Assembly: GCF_026013645.1 (NCBI RefSeq)
Contig: NZ_CP110224.1
Span: 3,224,001-3,288,000 of the forward strand
DNA length: 64,000 bases
Source: Virgibacillus natechei
GTDB taxonomy: Bacteria > Bacillota > Bacilli > Bacillales > Amphibacillaceae
Reading direction: 5' to 3'
A program made the position numbers and the translations under genes. The notes beneath the pieces are model-generated. The model made no database searches and was not told where the DNA came from. It was given only the letters and a program-made list of their open reading frames with translations. Positions within the stretch are counted from its first letter, which is position 1. Each line of letters begins with the position of its first letter. Below are positions 29,580 to 39,275 of this stretch, one piece after another.

Positions 29580-31079
29580 CTAATTTCTATAGTTCATCAA
29601 CTGTTTGTTTAGCGTCAATGTTAATGGGAAAACTTCTTGATAGAATTTAAATATAGCTTTATAGTTTTCCACATTATCTTTAATAGGATAATAAACTTCA
29701 TCTTCTTTAATAAATGTTTGAGCACAATCTTGAAGTGTTCCAAACCAACCACAGCCATATGCAGCTAACATCGCAGCACCCATTCCCGGGCCTTGTTCAC
29801 TTGATAATTTAATAATTTTCGCATTAAATATATCCGCCTGCATTTGAAGCCAGTTTTCGTTTTTCGCTCCACCACCAATTGAGACGACAGTGTCAATGGT
29901 TTTTCCATTTTCCCGGAATATTTCTACGGACTCATTTAATGAAAATGTAATCCCTTCCAACACAGCTCGAGTAAAATGTTTCATTTCATGGGAGGCATCC
30001 ATTCCAATAAAGCTTCCACGTATGTTTGCATCGACATGTGGTGTTCGCTCTCCAACAATGTATGGAGTGAATAGCAATCCATTCGAGCCTATGGGTGCCG
30101 TATTTACATCAGCTAGTAGTTCTTCAAAATCGATATCCTTTGCAAAAACATCTTTAAACCATGACAGACTATATCCTGCAGCGAGCGTTACGCCCATCGT
30201 ATAAAACGCATCCGGTGCACCATGATTAAAATAATGCACTTTCCCCTGAAAATCCTTATCACCGCTTGCTTCATAAGACAGGACAACACCTGACGTACCA
30301 ATACTTGCAAGTGTTTTTCCTTCTTCTAATATTCCGGATCCTATTGCTCCACATGCATTGTCTGCGCCACCAGCAAACACGCGTGTAAAAGGATTCATTC
30401 CAGTCATCTCAGCAACTTCAGCAGTGATTGTTCCGACTTCATCAGATGAATCAACTAAAGGTGGACAAATATCAGGATTTATATCAAGCAACGCACAGAT
30501 TTCTTTGCTCCATTCTTTTTCTTTTACATTTAGTAATAATGTGCCTGCAGCGTCGGAGTACTCCATATGCAACATGCCAGTTAGTTTATAACGGACATAA
30601 TCTTTTGGTAACATAAATGTTTGAGCTTTGTTGAATATTTCCGGTTCATTGTTTTTCACCCAAAGGATTTTAGGTAATGTAAATCCCTCTAGTGCGATAT
30701 TTTTGGTGATATCCAGTAAATGGTCTTTCCCAACACGATCATAAATTTCTTCACACTCTTTTGTCGTACGTGTGTCATTCCAAAGAATCGCATTTCTTAA
30801 TACTTCTTTGTTCTCATCAAGTAAAACCAAGCTATGCATTTGGCCAGAAAAACTGATCCCCTCTATATCGTCAGGGTTCCCTTCAAATTGATGGAGCAGA
30901 TCAGACAATCCTTTCATTGTCTGATCGACCCAATCATTGGGATCCTGTTCGCTATATCCAGTCTTTTCCTGGAATAATGGGTAGTCTCTGGCAACTTCCT
31001 TCGTTACTTCACCGTCTTGATTAACTAATAAAACCTTGACGGCACTTGTCCCCAAATCCACTCCGATGACATATTTCAT
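29580..31079 (-). CDS. xylB: Xylulokinase, copy 2
   Basis: Same reaction as copy 1; 499 aa, FGGY kinase. It has GVDLGTSAVKVLLVN, SFSGQMHSLVLLD and SIGGGAKNENWLQMQAD. It follows xylA copy 2 by 26 bp and precedes the GPH symporter. The protein is clearly similar to copy 1 but far less so than the two XylA copies are to each other. A 74-bp block (30181-30254) is nearly identical in DNA to copy 1, suggesting gene conversion. Confidence 0.96.
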   Translation of the reverse strand: MKYVIGVDLGTSAVKVLLVNQDGEVTKEVARDYPLFQEKTGYSEQDPNDWVDQTMKGLSDLLHQFEGNPDDIEGISFSGQMHSLVLLDENKEVLRNAILWNDTRTTKECEEIYDRVGKDHLLDITKNIALEGFTLPKILWVKNNEPEIFNKAQTFMLPKDYVRYKLTGMLHMEYSDAAGTLLLNVKEKEWSKEICALLDINPDICPPLVDSSDEVGTITAEVAEMTGMNPFTRVFAGGADNACGAIGSGILEEGKTLASIGTSGVVLSYEASGDKDFQGKVHYFNHGAPDAFYTMGVTLAAGYSLSWFKDVFAKDIDFEELLADVNTAPIGSNGLLFTPYIVGERTPHVDANIRGSFIGMDASHEMKHFTRAVLEGITFSLNESVEIFRENGKTIDTVVSIGGGAKNENWLQMQADIFNAKIIKLSSEQGPGMGAAMLAAYGCGWFGTLQDCAQTFIKEDEVYYPIKDNVENYKAIFKFYQEVFPLTLTLNKQLMNYRN

Positions 31080-31105
31080 AGCAAACCCTCTCCTGTACCT
31101 AACTA

Positions 31106-32431
31106 TTATTCCCCTGCGTATTCTCTCAACAAATACTGATTAATCGTAGCTTTAATTCTTTCCAAACGACCGGATTGATTGGTAATTTCATTTAGTCCCA
31201 GCGCGTGCTGCTCCAATTTGTGGAAATCTGATTTTCCTTCCACAATATCCAAACCAATTCCTTCGGTGTAGCTCTTATAACGGTCATCAATAATGCCTTC
31301 TAGCACGTTATCATCTATCAACTTCTGAGCCACGCGAAGACCTACTGCATAGCTATCCATTCCAGCGATATGGGCATGAAATAAATCTTCTGGATCAAAG
31401 GAACCACGGCGAACTTTCGCGTCAAAGTTCAATCCACCTCGACCAAGTCCACCATTTTTGATGATTTCATACATCGCTAGAACGCTAGAGGATAAGTCTG
31501 TAGGGAACTCATCTGTATCCCAACCTAGTAATGTATCCCCTTGGTTTGCATCTACAGAACCTAATGTATTCGTTATTCGGGCATAATGTAATTCATGCTC
31601 AAATGTGTGCCCAGCTAATGTTGCATGGTTCGCTTCAATATTAAATTTAAAATGATCCTGTAGATCATAATTTTGCAAGAACGCAAAACCAGTTGCCACA
31701 TCAAAATCATAAGCATGTTTCATCGGCTCTTTTGGTTTTGGTTCAATGAGAAATTGCACATCATTGCCAATCTCTTTCGCATAATCAACTGCCATATGAT
31801 AGAAACGGCCCAGGTTATCCATCTCTAGCTTCATATCAGTGTTTAACAGGGTTTCATACCCTTCACGACCACCCCAGAACACATAGTTTTCGCCACCTAG
31901 CTCCTTACTAATTTCAAGTCCTTTTTTCACTTTTGCGGCAGAATAGGCAAACACATCCGCATTATTGGAAGAAGCAGCACCATGAACGAAACGAGGGTGC
32001 GTAAAGTTATTCGCCGTATTCCAGAGCAACTTGGTTTTACTATCTTTCATGTAATCTTTCATCATGCTTACAATCGTATCCAGGTTTTCGTTTGATTCTT
32101 TTAAATTATTTCCTTCTGGTGCTATATCAACGTCATGGAAGCAGAAGAACGGTACATCAAGTTTTTCGAATAACTCAAACGCTGCTTCAACCCGAGCTTT
32201 AGCTAGGTCCATCCCTTGATACTTATCCCACGGACGAATAGCAGTACCGACACCAAATGGGTCGGATAAATCTTCTGTAAATGTATGCCAGTAAGCTACA
32301 CCAAAACGAAGGTATTCCTCCATCGTTTTCCCGCCAATTTTTTCCTCGGGATTATAAAATTTGAATGCGTATGGGTTTGTCGATCTTGCACCTTCGTATT
32401 TGATTTTGTCTATATTTGAAAAATAACTCAT
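31106..32431 (-). CDS. xylA: Xylose isomerase, copy 2
   Basis: 441 aa, with the same active-site motifs as copy 1 and only six amino-acid differences that I count (four in the first third, one central, one near the C-terminus). The DNA alternates between long identical tracts and strongly diverged patches. The ATG follows AGAGGAGAT. Upstream are a clean promoter, a 25-bp XylR operator and a perfect cre box, so this copy is the classically regulated one. Confidence 0.97.
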   Translation of the reverse strand: MSYFSNIDKIKYEGARSTNPYAFKFYNPEEKIGGKTMEEYLRFGVAYWHTFTEDLSDPFGVGTAIRPWDKYQGMDLAKARVEAAFELFEKLDVPFFCFHDVDIAPEGNNLKESNENLDTIVSMMKDYMKDSKTKLLWNTANNFTHPRFVHGAASSNNADVFAYSAAKVKKGLEISKELGGENYVFWGGREGYETLLNTDMKLEMDNLGRFYHMAVDYAKEIGNDVQFLIEPKPKEPMKHAYDFDVATGFAFLQNYDLQDHFKFNIEANHATLAGHTFEHELHYARITNTLGSVDANQGDTLLGWDTDEFPTDLSSSVLAMYEIIKNGGLGRGGLNFDAKVRRGSFDPEDLFHAHIAGMDSYAVGLRVAQKLIDDNVLEGIIDDRYKSYTEGIGLDIVEGKSDFHKLEQHALGLNEITNQSGRLERIKATINQYLLREYAGE

Positions 32432-32499
32432 ATCATTATATCTCCTCTCGAATAAATACGGATTGACCCCAAAAGGGACCGTTTATGAACAATAACTTT

Positions 32500-32524
32500 G
32501 TTTAACTTATAAACTAAGTTTAAC
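32500..32524. promoter_or_regulatory. XylR operator of xylA-xylB copy 2
   Basis: A 25-bp inverted repeat: arms GTTTAACTTA and TAAGTTTAAC (one mismatch) around a 5-nt centre. The length and layout match the B. subtilis xyl operator. It overlaps the -10 of the xylA promoter. Confidence 0.75.
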
Positions 32525-32545
32525 TTTTAGTGCAAACGTTGTCAA
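32517..32545 (-). promoter_or_regulatory. Promoter of xylA-xylB copy 2
   Basis: Minus-strand -35 TTGACA (32545-32540), 17-bp spacer, -10 TAAACT (32522-32517). The XylR operator covers the -10 and the cre box covers the -35. Confidence 0.7.
32531..32544 (+). promoter_or_regulatory. cre box (CcpA site) of xylA-xylB copy 2
   Basis: TGCAAACGTTGTCA matches TGNAANCGNWNNCA at every defined position and overlaps the -35 box. Confidence 0.8.
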
Positions 32546-32726
32546 ATACTTATAGCATTTTTAACGTAATGAATGTATAATTAGTGTCAATACATGCTCG
32601 AATTCAACTGAAATAGATACCTTTATTACAATTCTTTTATGCAATGGGTAAACAATCTTACATCAAAAACAACCTAATTATAAGCTGACGAGAATTCAAT
32701 ATATCAATTATTTAAGGAGAAGCTAC

Positions 32727-33914
32727 ATGAAAACAATTCAAACTGGCGATCAGAACCTAATAAAACAAATAAATAAGTCCGTTGTCTTTAAATTAATTGA
32801 AGAAAAAGGACCTGTATCTCGTGCACATATTTCTAAAAGTACCGGTTTAAATAAGGCAACTGTTTCAACCATGGTAGCAGAACTAATTAATGACTCGTTT
32901 GTATATGAAATAACATCTGATCAATCAAGTGGTGGCAGAAAACCAGTAATGCTCTATTTTAATAATCATGCTGGCTACACGATTGGTATCGACCTGGGAG
33001 TAAATTATATTTTGGGAGTTCTGACAGATTTAAAGGGTAATATCATAGGAGAAATAAATAGAGATTTGCATGATATTGAATTTGATTATGTAATCGAAAA
33101 TTTAACATCCGTTATAGAATTATTATTGAAAAAAGCACCTGAAAGCACCTACGGGGTTGTCGGAATCAGTATCGGTGTTCCCGGAAACGTGGATAAAGAG
33201 GATACAATTCTTTTTGCTCCAAATCTTAAATGGAAACAAGTAGATTTAAAACAAGTAATGGAAGATAGATTTCATATTCCTACAACGATAGAAAATGAAG
33301 CCAATGCAGGTTCACACGGCGAGCGATTATATGGAGCAGGAAAAAACGTCCCCAACCTAATCTATGTCAGCATCGGCGTCGGTATTGGTACAGGAATTAT
33401 TATTAATCATAATCTGTATACCGGTGCAAGTGGTATATCAGGTGAGATGGGCCATTTCACGATTGAGGCGAATGGAAAAAAATGCTCCTGTGGTAGCCGT
33501 GGATGCTGGGAATTATATGCTTCTGAAAGCGCGCTATTTATAGATGCTAAAACACACGACCTGTTAAACGATGAAAATGAAATAGATTTAGGGTATCTGA
33601 TCAGCGAGGCACAAATGGGGAATACTGACGTGCTACAGATGTTAAATAAATTAGGTGAAAATATCGGTATTGGGCTAACAAATATCATCAATATATTCAA
33701 TCCAGAAATTATTGTTATCGGAAATCGTATTGCCCAATTCGAAAATTGGATCGCGAATCCAATCGACCATGTTCTGGAGGAACGACTTTCGACTTATCAT
33801 AATGAGAATACAGAAATACGCTTTTCAAAATTGGGCAAGCGTTCAAGTGCGATTGGTGCAGCAACCTTTTCAACATCAAAGTTCTTATCGGATAAAAGAC
33901 TATATATAGGATAA
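32727..33914 (+). CDS. xylR: XylR-type repressor (ROK family), copy 2
   Basis: 395 aa. The N-terminal winged helix (SRAHISKSTGLNKATVSTMV) is followed by a ROK domain with GISIGVPGNVD, ENEANAGSHGER and zinc motif CSCGSRGCWELYAS. It is divergent from xylA copy 2 with a XylR operator between them, the classical xylR-xylAB layout. The ATG follows AAGGAG. It is well diverged from copy 1, and the operators near the two genes also differ, so the two may have separate targets. Confidence 0.92.
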   Translation: MKTIQTGDQNLIKQINKSVVFKLIEEKGPVSRAHISKSTGLNKATVSTMVAELINDSFVYEITSDQSSGGRKPVMLYFNNHAGYTIGIDLGVNYILGVLTDLKGNIIGEINRDLHDIEFDYVIENLTSVIELLLKKAPESTYGVVGISIGVPGNVDKEDTILFAPNLKWKQVDLKQVMEDRFHIPTTIENEANAGSHGERLYGAGKNVPNLIYVSIGVGIGTGIIINHNLYTGASGISGEMGHFTIEANGKKCSCGSRGCWELYASESALFIDAKTHDLLNDENEIDLGYLISEAQMGNTDVLQMLNKLGENIGIGLTNIINIFNPEIIVIGNRIAQFENWIANPIDHVLEERLSTYHNENTEIRFSKLGKRSSAIGAATFSTSKFLSDKRLYIG

Positions 33915-34024
33915 CTTTCAATGGGTAGGTTTGCACTCGAATAATGCGTTTACTAGCAGTGAATATAAAGCAGTATGGCCGATTAAACTTTTTCGCGTCA
34001 ATTGTCCATTGCACAATCAAGACA

Positions 34025-34045
34025 GAAGGGGTGATTAACCCCTTC
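34025..34045. terminator. Hairpin between convergent xylR copy 2 and kdgA
   Basis: GAAGGGG and CCCCTTC arms with a 7-nt loop in the convergent gap. The U-tract is poor on both strands. Confidence 0.5.
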
Positions 34046-34106
34046 CCACCTCTTAATCTACTACTAACTACAGCCTGTCAGATAGCTTGCATTTTGATAT
34101 ATTCTA

Positions 34107-34766
34107 CTATTTTTTCATTTCTCGAGCGGTTTTAACAGTAGACACATACTCCTTAGCCATTGCAGTCAGTTTAGCATAATCCTCTTCTAAAACAGCCTTC
34201 CTATCAACTAAATTTCCTCCTGCACCGATTGCTATTGCGCCTGCTTTAATAAAATCTGCTGCATTATGAGCGTCTACTCCTCCAGTCGGAATGATCGGTA
34301 TATGGGGTAGAGGACCTTTTACATTTTTTATGAATTCTAGTCCTCCAACAGAAGCTGGAAAAACTTTCACGATATCTGCACCCCATTCAATAGCTTCAAC
34401 CATTTCCGTCGGTGTCATCACTCCTGGAATACTTACTTTTCCATGTCTACGTGTCGCCTGAATAACTTCCTTCTTTAAAATAGGACTAACAATAAATTGA
34501 GCCCCACTTCCTATTGCACGTTCTGCTGACATTTCATCTAGCACCGTACCAGCACCGATGATGGCACGATCTTGAAATTCGGTAGTTAAATCTTCTATCA
34601 TAATTAGGGGGTCATCACCATCAAGGGTTACTTCTAATGCATGAACCCCACCTTCTATCAGACTTTCAGCTACCTTCATTATTTTTTCCTTTGGTATATT
34701 TCTAATGACAGCAACAACGCCATTTTCTGTTAAACGATTGATTAATTCTAGTTTTGCTAGCATCAT
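34107..34766 (-). CDS. kdgA: KDPG / 4-hydroxy-2-oxoglutarate aldolase
   Basis: Cleaves 2-keto-3-deoxy-6-phosphogluconate to pyruvate and glyceraldehyde 3-phosphate, the last step of uronate use. 219 aa, TIM barrel, with Schiff-base Lys134 in DIVKVFPAS and Glu45 in ALEVTLDG; IIPTGGVDA is the phosphate site. The ATG follows GGGAGG. It ends the long leftward operon, 13 bp after kdgK. Confidence 0.95.
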   Translation of the reverse strand: MMLAKLELINRLTENGVVAVIRNIPKEKIMKVAESLIEGGVHALEVTLDGDDPLIMIEDLTTEFQDRAIIGAGTVLDEMSAERAIGSGAQFIVSPILKKEVIQATRRHGKVSIPGVMTPTEMVEAIEWGADIVKVFPASVGGLEFIKNVKGPLPHIPIIPTGGVDAHNAADFIKAGAIAIGAGGNLVDRKAVLEEDYAKLTAMAKEYVSTVKTAREMKK

Positions 34767-34779
34767 CTAATCCTCCCAT

Positions 34780-35718
34780 TTACCGCAATATTTCTTTAGT
34801 ATCGGGAGCGATTTGTGACCAATAAGGATACCCTTCTACATCTCCTGTAACTGTCAAGGCATGTGCACCAACTTGGTTCCCCAATTCTACTGCCTCCCGA
34901 TAGCCTCTACCTCGAATTAACCCAGATAAAAAACCTGCCGCAAATCCATCTCCTGCTCCTGCTGTATCCATAACTTTTGAAACTTTTTCACCTGTTATGT
35001 AGGCGCTATCATCTTTTGTAGCAAAGTAAGCCCCTGCTTCTCCTCGTTTCACTACAACAACTTTTGTGTCACCTTGTAAAAGAGATGAAGCAATTTCCCC
35101 CGTGGACTTTTCACCCGTTAGCAGTGTGCCTTCTTCTAATCCCGGTAGCACAATATCACATCTTCTTGCAATGTCTCCCAATACTACTGTTGCTTCTTCT
35201 TTTGACCAAAGTTTCAAACGTATATTTGGGTCAAACACAACGGTTTGTTTATTTTCTTTAGCGATGTCTATCACCTTATAAATTGTCCTTCTACAAGATT
35301 CACTTATTGCTGGTGTAATTCCTGTTAAATGAATAAATTTTGCCTTGGAGAGATAGTTCTCATCCACATTTTCAGGTGTCATTTGACTTGCCGCTGAGCC
35401 TTTTCGGTAATAATAAATTTTTGGATCCTGCCCTGGATTGATTTCCTTAAAAAATACAGACGTAGGGAAGTGTTTATCAAATCGAACTGCTGAGGTATCT
35501 ACACCTTCTCCTCGTATATAATTTCGAACATACAACCCAAACTCATCATCACCTAAGTGGCTTATCCACCCTGTTTGATGACCAAGTCGAGAAAGTGCAA
35601 TAGCTACATTTGATTCTGCTCCACCAATTGTTTTGTGAAACGTATTAGTAAAACGAAGTGGACCACTTGTATGTGGTGTGAACAGAACCATCGATTCACC
35701 TATTGTAATCAAATCCAT
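34780..35718 (-). CDS. kdgK: 2-keto-3-deoxygluconate kinase
   Basis: Phosphorylates KDG, made from mannonate by UxuA. PfkB-family sugar kinase of 312 aa. The N-terminal GGAESNVAIALSRLG and C-terminal DTAGAGDGFAAGFLSG (catalytic Asp) motifs are present. The frame is open upstream, but the ATG at 35718 (MDLITIGESMVLF) is right: AAGGAGG sits just before it and the upstream codons lie inside uxuB. It lies 13 bp after uxuB in the uronate operon. Confidence 0.95.
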   Translation of the reverse strand: MDLITIGESMVLFTPHTSGPLRFTNTFHKTIGGAESNVAIALSRLGHQTGWISHLGDDEFGLYVRNYIRGEGVDTSAVRFDKHFPTSVFFKEINPGQDPKIYYYRKGSAASQMTPENVDENYLSKAKFIHLTGITPAISESCRRTIYKVIDIAKENKQTVVFDPNIRLKLWSKEEATVVLGDIARRCDIVLPGLEEGTLLTGEKSTGEIASSLLQGDTKVVVVKRGEAGAYFATKDDSAYITGEKVSKVMDTAGAGDGFAAGFLSGLIRGRGYREAVELGNQVGAHALTVTGDVEGYPYWSQIAPDTKEILR

Positions 35719-35731
35719 CGATAAACCTCCT

Positions 35732-36580
35732 TTACACTCCGGAATAAGCCATAAATCCTCCGTCGACTGGAATTGTTGTTCCGGTAACAAAGCCGGACAT
35801 CTTTTCATCCGCTAGCCATAAAAGGGTTCCTAATAAATCTTCCGGGTCACCAAATCGTTTCATTGGTGTCTGTGACATAATTTTATCGGATCGTTCCGTA
35901 AGTGATCCATCCGTGTTAGTTAATAAATCTTTATTTTGCTCTGTCAAAAAGAAGCCGGGAGCAATCGCATTTACACGAATTCCGACATCCGCCATATGAA
36001 CAGCCAACCATTGTGTCACATTATCAATCCCTGCCTTTGCTGCACTATATGCAGGAACTTTTGTCATCGGAGATGGTGCACTCATGGATGACATATTAAT
36101 AATCGTTGCACCTTTTCGATTGACCATTTTTTTAGAAAAAATCTGTGATGGGATAATGGTTCCAACCAAATTTAAGTTCATGACATGCTGAAATCCTTCT
36201 GTCGTCATGTCAAAGAATGTTAATAGATCCTTATTTTCCAGATCCTCAGGCTTGAGGGTTTCATTTGTTGTTGTCCCTTCAGGGTGATTTCCGCCAGCCC
36301 CATTGATTAAAATATTACAAACACCAAATTTGTTGGTAATGGTTTCTTCTGCTTCTTCCACGCTCTCTTTATCCAACACATCACAAGCAAGGGCAATGGC
36401 TTCTCCGCCAGCATTTAAAATATCCTGTTCTACTAATCTTCCTTTTTCGACTTGGCGATTTAAAATAGCCACCTTTACCCCTTGTTTACCTAATTCCCTT
36501 GCCATAGCGCTACACAGAACCCCACTCCCCCCTGTGATAACAGCTACTTTTCCTTGTAAATTTTCATTAATTGGTAACAT
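35732..36580 (-). CDS. uxuB: D-mannonate oxidoreductase, SDR type
   Basis: NAD-dependent interconversion of D-fructuronate and D-mannonate. A short-chain dehydrogenase of 282 aa, with cofactor motif [15 protein letters not shown], catalytic Ser in [19 protein letters not shown] (Tyr and Lys), and C-terminal [14 protein letters not shown]. This is the Bacillus-type SDR enzyme, not the longer E. coli UxuB family. The ATG at 36580 follows AAAGGAGA. It overlaps the end of uxuA by 14 bp, so the two are coupled. Confidence 0.9.
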   Translation of the reverse strand: MLPINENLQGKVAVITGGSGVLCSAMARELGKQGVKVAILNRQVEKGRLVEQDILNAGGEAIALACDVLDKESVEEAEETITNKFGVCNILINGAGGNHPEGTTTNETLKPEDLENKDLLTFFDMTTEGFQHVMNLNLVGTIIPSQIFSKKMVNRKGATIINMSSMSAPSPMTKVPAYSAAKAGIDNVTQWLAVHMADVGIRVNAIAPGFFLTEQNKDLLTNTDGSLTERSDKIMSQTPMKRFGDPEDLLGTLLWLADEKMSGFVTGTTIPVDGGFMAYSGV

Positions 36581-37652
36581 GATATGTCTCCTTTCCTGCA
36601 CGAACTAAACTATCCCAAATGCCCCATAAATACATAATACCTAAACCACGGTCATAAAAGCCATAACCAGGTCTGCATTCTTCGTCCCAAATTTGTCTTC
36701 CGTGGTCAGGCCTTACGTAACCAGTAAATCCTTCCTCATGTAAGGCTTTTACTATTTCGTAAATATCAATTGTTCCATCAGAAGTGCGATGCGAAGTTTC
36801 AATGAAATCACCATTTCCAAATGTCTTTGCGTTTCGAATATGGGCAAAATGGATCCTATCGGAAAATTCCCTTACCATCTCGGCAACATTATTGTCTGCA
36901 TTTACTCCAAATGAACCACTGCATAGAGTTAGCCCGTTATACGGATTATCTACAAGGCCTAGCAATCGTCTAATATCCGCTTTATTCTTCATAATTCTTG
37001 GCAATCCAAATACAGAGAACGGTGGGTCATCTGGGTGGATAGCCATTTTAATATCATATTGTGCTGCTATGGGAATGATTTTTTCTAAAAAGTACTGTAA
37101 ATGATCCCATAAATCTTCTTCTGTTATGCCTTCATATTGCTTAAATAGTTCTGTTAAATATTTTAACCGTTCTGGTTCCCACCCTGGCATACTATAATTT
37201 TTATTCAGTGATATTTCCTTGACCAGCTTCATCGGATCGATATTTTCAATGATGCTTTTTTCAAAGAAAAGGGATGTTGAGCCATCTTCATGTTCCTTGT
37301 ATAAATCGGTACGTACCCAGTCGAACACGGGCATAAAGTTATAACAAATAACTTTCACACCAGCACTAGCTAAGTTTTTAATTGTTGTACGATAGTTTTC
37401 AATATATTTATCCCTAGTAGGAAGCCCTAATTTTATATCTTCATGAATGTTAACACTTTCTACCACATCCATATTTAATCCATGGCTGTCTGCTTGCTTT
37501 CTAATTTCACTTATTTTATCCAGTGGCCATACTTCACCCGCTGGGATATCATGGAGTGCCCAAGCCACCCCCTCTAGCCCCGGTATTTGTTTCATATGAT
37601 GTAAAGGAACTTGGTCATTTCCTTCCCCAAACCAACGAAGTACCATTTTCAT
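36567..37652 (-). CDS. uxuA: Mannonate dehydratase
   Basis: Dehydrates D-mannonate to 2-keto-3-deoxygluconate. 361 aa, TIM-barrel, metal dependent. Family motifs are [48 protein letters not shown] and [12 protein letters not shown] with metal-binding His, Cys and Asp. The ATG follows GGAGGA. The operon lacks uxaC, which would normally precede it. Confidence 0.96.
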   Translation of the reverse strand: MKMVLRWFGEGNDQVPLHHMKQIPGLEGVAWALHDIPAGEVWPLDKISEIRKQADSHGLNMDVVESVNIHEDIKLGLPTRDKYIENYRTTIKNLASAGVKVICYNFMPVFDWVRTDLYKEHEDGSTSLFFEKSIIENIDPMKLVKEISLNKNYSMPGWEPERLKYLTELFKQYEGITEEDLWDHLQYFLEKIIPIAAQYDIKMAIHPDDPPFSVFGLPRIMKNKADIRRLLGLVDNPYNGLTLCSGSFGVNADNNVAEMVREFSDRIHFAHIRNAKTFGNGDFIETSHRTSDGTIDIYEIVKALHEEGFTGYVRPDHGRQIWDEECRPGYGFYDRGLGIMYLWGIWDSLVRAGKETYHVTN

Positions 37653-37691
37653 TTTTCTAATCCTCCTCCAGTTACCTACATGACATCCGAT

Positions 37692-38093
37692 TCATTCGTT
37701 ATTATTTAACCCCTCCTGATCGACATTAAATTCTATTAAATTATTATCTGGATCTGCGCAAAATATTTGAGCAAACCCACTCTTGCTATTTGGCTTTTCC
37801 ATAACTTTTATACCACTACGCGTTAGGTGGTCTAATGTTTGATCGTAATCACGGACGCGTATGGCAAAATGGCCATCCTTTGATTCGATCTGTTGATTAT
37901 TTCGAAGTGTTCCAGCGTCCTTATGAACAATCAAATGAAGCTGCTGATCGCCGATCCTGTACCATGCCCCGGGAAAGTCAAATGCAGGGCGTTCTATCTC
38001 TTGAAAACCGAGGATCCTACCATAAAAATCCTTTGCCTTTTCCAAATTAGTAACGGATAAGCTAACATGGTGGAAATTCTCTATTACAATCAA
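37692..38093 (-). CDS. VOC family (glyoxalase/dioxygenase-fold) protein
   Basis: 133 aa with two beta-alpha-beta-beta-beta modules. Candidate metal ligands are His in FHHVSLSVTNLEKAKDF, His in GHFAIRVRD and Glu in NLIEFNVDQ, as in glyoxalase I and related lyases or dioxygenases. The start is TTG at 38093 with GAGGGGG 7 nt upstream. It sits between two Gfo/Idh/MocA genes and uxuA in the uronate operon, so it probably acts on a sugar-acid intermediate. The substrate is unknown. Confidence 0.8.
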   Translation of the reverse strand: MIVIENFHHVSLSVTNLEKAKDFYGRILGFQEIERPAFDFPGAWYRIGDQQLHLIVHKDAGTLRNNQQIESKDGHFAIRVRDYDQTLDHLTRSGIKVMEKPNSKSGFAQIFCADPDNNLIEFNVDQEGLNNNE

Positions 38094-38109
38094 CTCAAGT
38101 CCCCCTCAT

Positions 38110-39210
38110 TTATTTATTCATGATGGACTGACCTTCTGTTTCGATCTGAATCGCTTGTTCTTGTGCTTCAATACATAACGTTGCTGCTTTAAATGCATGT
38201 TCTTGCGTCATTGCATTTTCTGTACCATTTAGACAGTCCAGAATAAACGCTCCGAAGAAAGGAAAGCCTACCTTCCCTGACAACTGGAAATGCTTTTCCC
38301 CTTCGTGATTTACCAAATACAAGTTATTCGAATAGGAACTGCGTCCAATGTCAATGTATTTCCGCACTTCAATGTAACCTTTTGTCCCAAGAATCAACAC
38401 ACGACCATCTCCCCAAGTCCCCAGTCCATCAGGGGTGAGCCAATCGACACGGAAATAGAAAGTGGCACCATTGTCAGCTACTAAGGTAGCATCGCCAAAA
38501 TCTTGAAACTCCGGGTGATCTTTAAGCGTATAATTACCAACTTTACTATGAAGTACTTTTGCATCCTTCGCATTTGTATAATGTAAAAACTGTTCAATTT
38601 GATGGCTGCCAATATCGCAAAGAATACCACCATAACGTTCGGGATCAAAAAACCAATCCGGTCTGCTATTCGCATTCGCTCGGTGTGGACCGGTGCCAAT
38701 CACCTGAACAACATTTCCAATAGCACCTTCTTCAATAAGCTGCCCGGCAAAAACAGCGCTTTCAACATGCAGCCGCTCACTATAATAGATTCCCCATTTT
38801 AGTCCTGTTTCTTTTGTCTTTTGTTCCGCCTGCTGCACCTGTTCTTTTCTAGTGAATGCTGGTTTATCTGTAAAGTAATGTTTTCCATGATCTAGCACCT
38901 TTAAGCCAAGTGGGGCTCGTTCTGAAGGTATATTCGCACTGGCGACCAACTTTATATCTGGATTTTCTAAAATTTCTTGTTCAGAAGAGACGGCCTTAAC
39001 TCCAGGATAGATCTCAGAAAACTTTTTTACCTTTTCAGGATCTGGATCGTAGACAGAAACTAATTCCCCGCCTGCCTCTATCAATCCATTACACATTCCA
39101 TAAATGTGACCATGATCCAAACCGATAGCTGCGAAAAGGAATTCTCCCTTTTCCACTACTTTGTTGACCTTTCCTTTAGGAGCATAATTCATTCCATCAT
39201 TTCTATTCAT
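38110..39210 (-). CDS. Gfo/Idh/MocA oxidoreductase with unusual cofactor motif
   Basis: 366 aa from the ATG at 39210 (AAAGAGGGG upstream). The Rossmann start is FAAIGLDHGHIYGMCNGL, lacking the usual GxGxxG. The catalytic EKP block reads FTDKPAFTRKE, with Asp in place of Glu. The C-terminal region keeps CDIGSHQIEQFLHY. This suggests a distinct subfamily, perhaps with a tightly bound cofactor or another reaction. It is 16 bp upstream of the VOC gene in the uronate operon. Confidence 0.82.
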   Translation of the reverse strand: MNRNDGMNYAPKGKVNKVVEKGEFLFAAIGLDHGHIYGMCNGLIEAGGELVSVYDPDPEKVKKFSEIYPGVKAVSSEQEILENPDIKLVASANIPSERAPLGLKVLDHGKHYFTDKPAFTRKEQVQQAEQKTKETGLKWGIYYSERLHVESAVFAGQLIEEGAIGNVVQVIGTGPHRANANSRPDWFFDPERYGGILCDIGSHQIEQFLHYTNAKDAKVLHSKVGNYTLKDHPEFQDFGDATLVADNGATFYFRVDWLTPDGLGTWGDGRVLILGTKGYIEVRKYIDIGRSSYSNNLYLVNHEGEKHFQLSGKVGFPFFGAFILDCLNGTENAMTQEHAFKAATLCIEAQEQAIQIETEGQSIMNK

Positions 39211-39275
39211 TCCACTGTCCCCTCTTTCCATTATTTTTCATTGCATATCTAAACGTACGATCACTAGTAACGATC

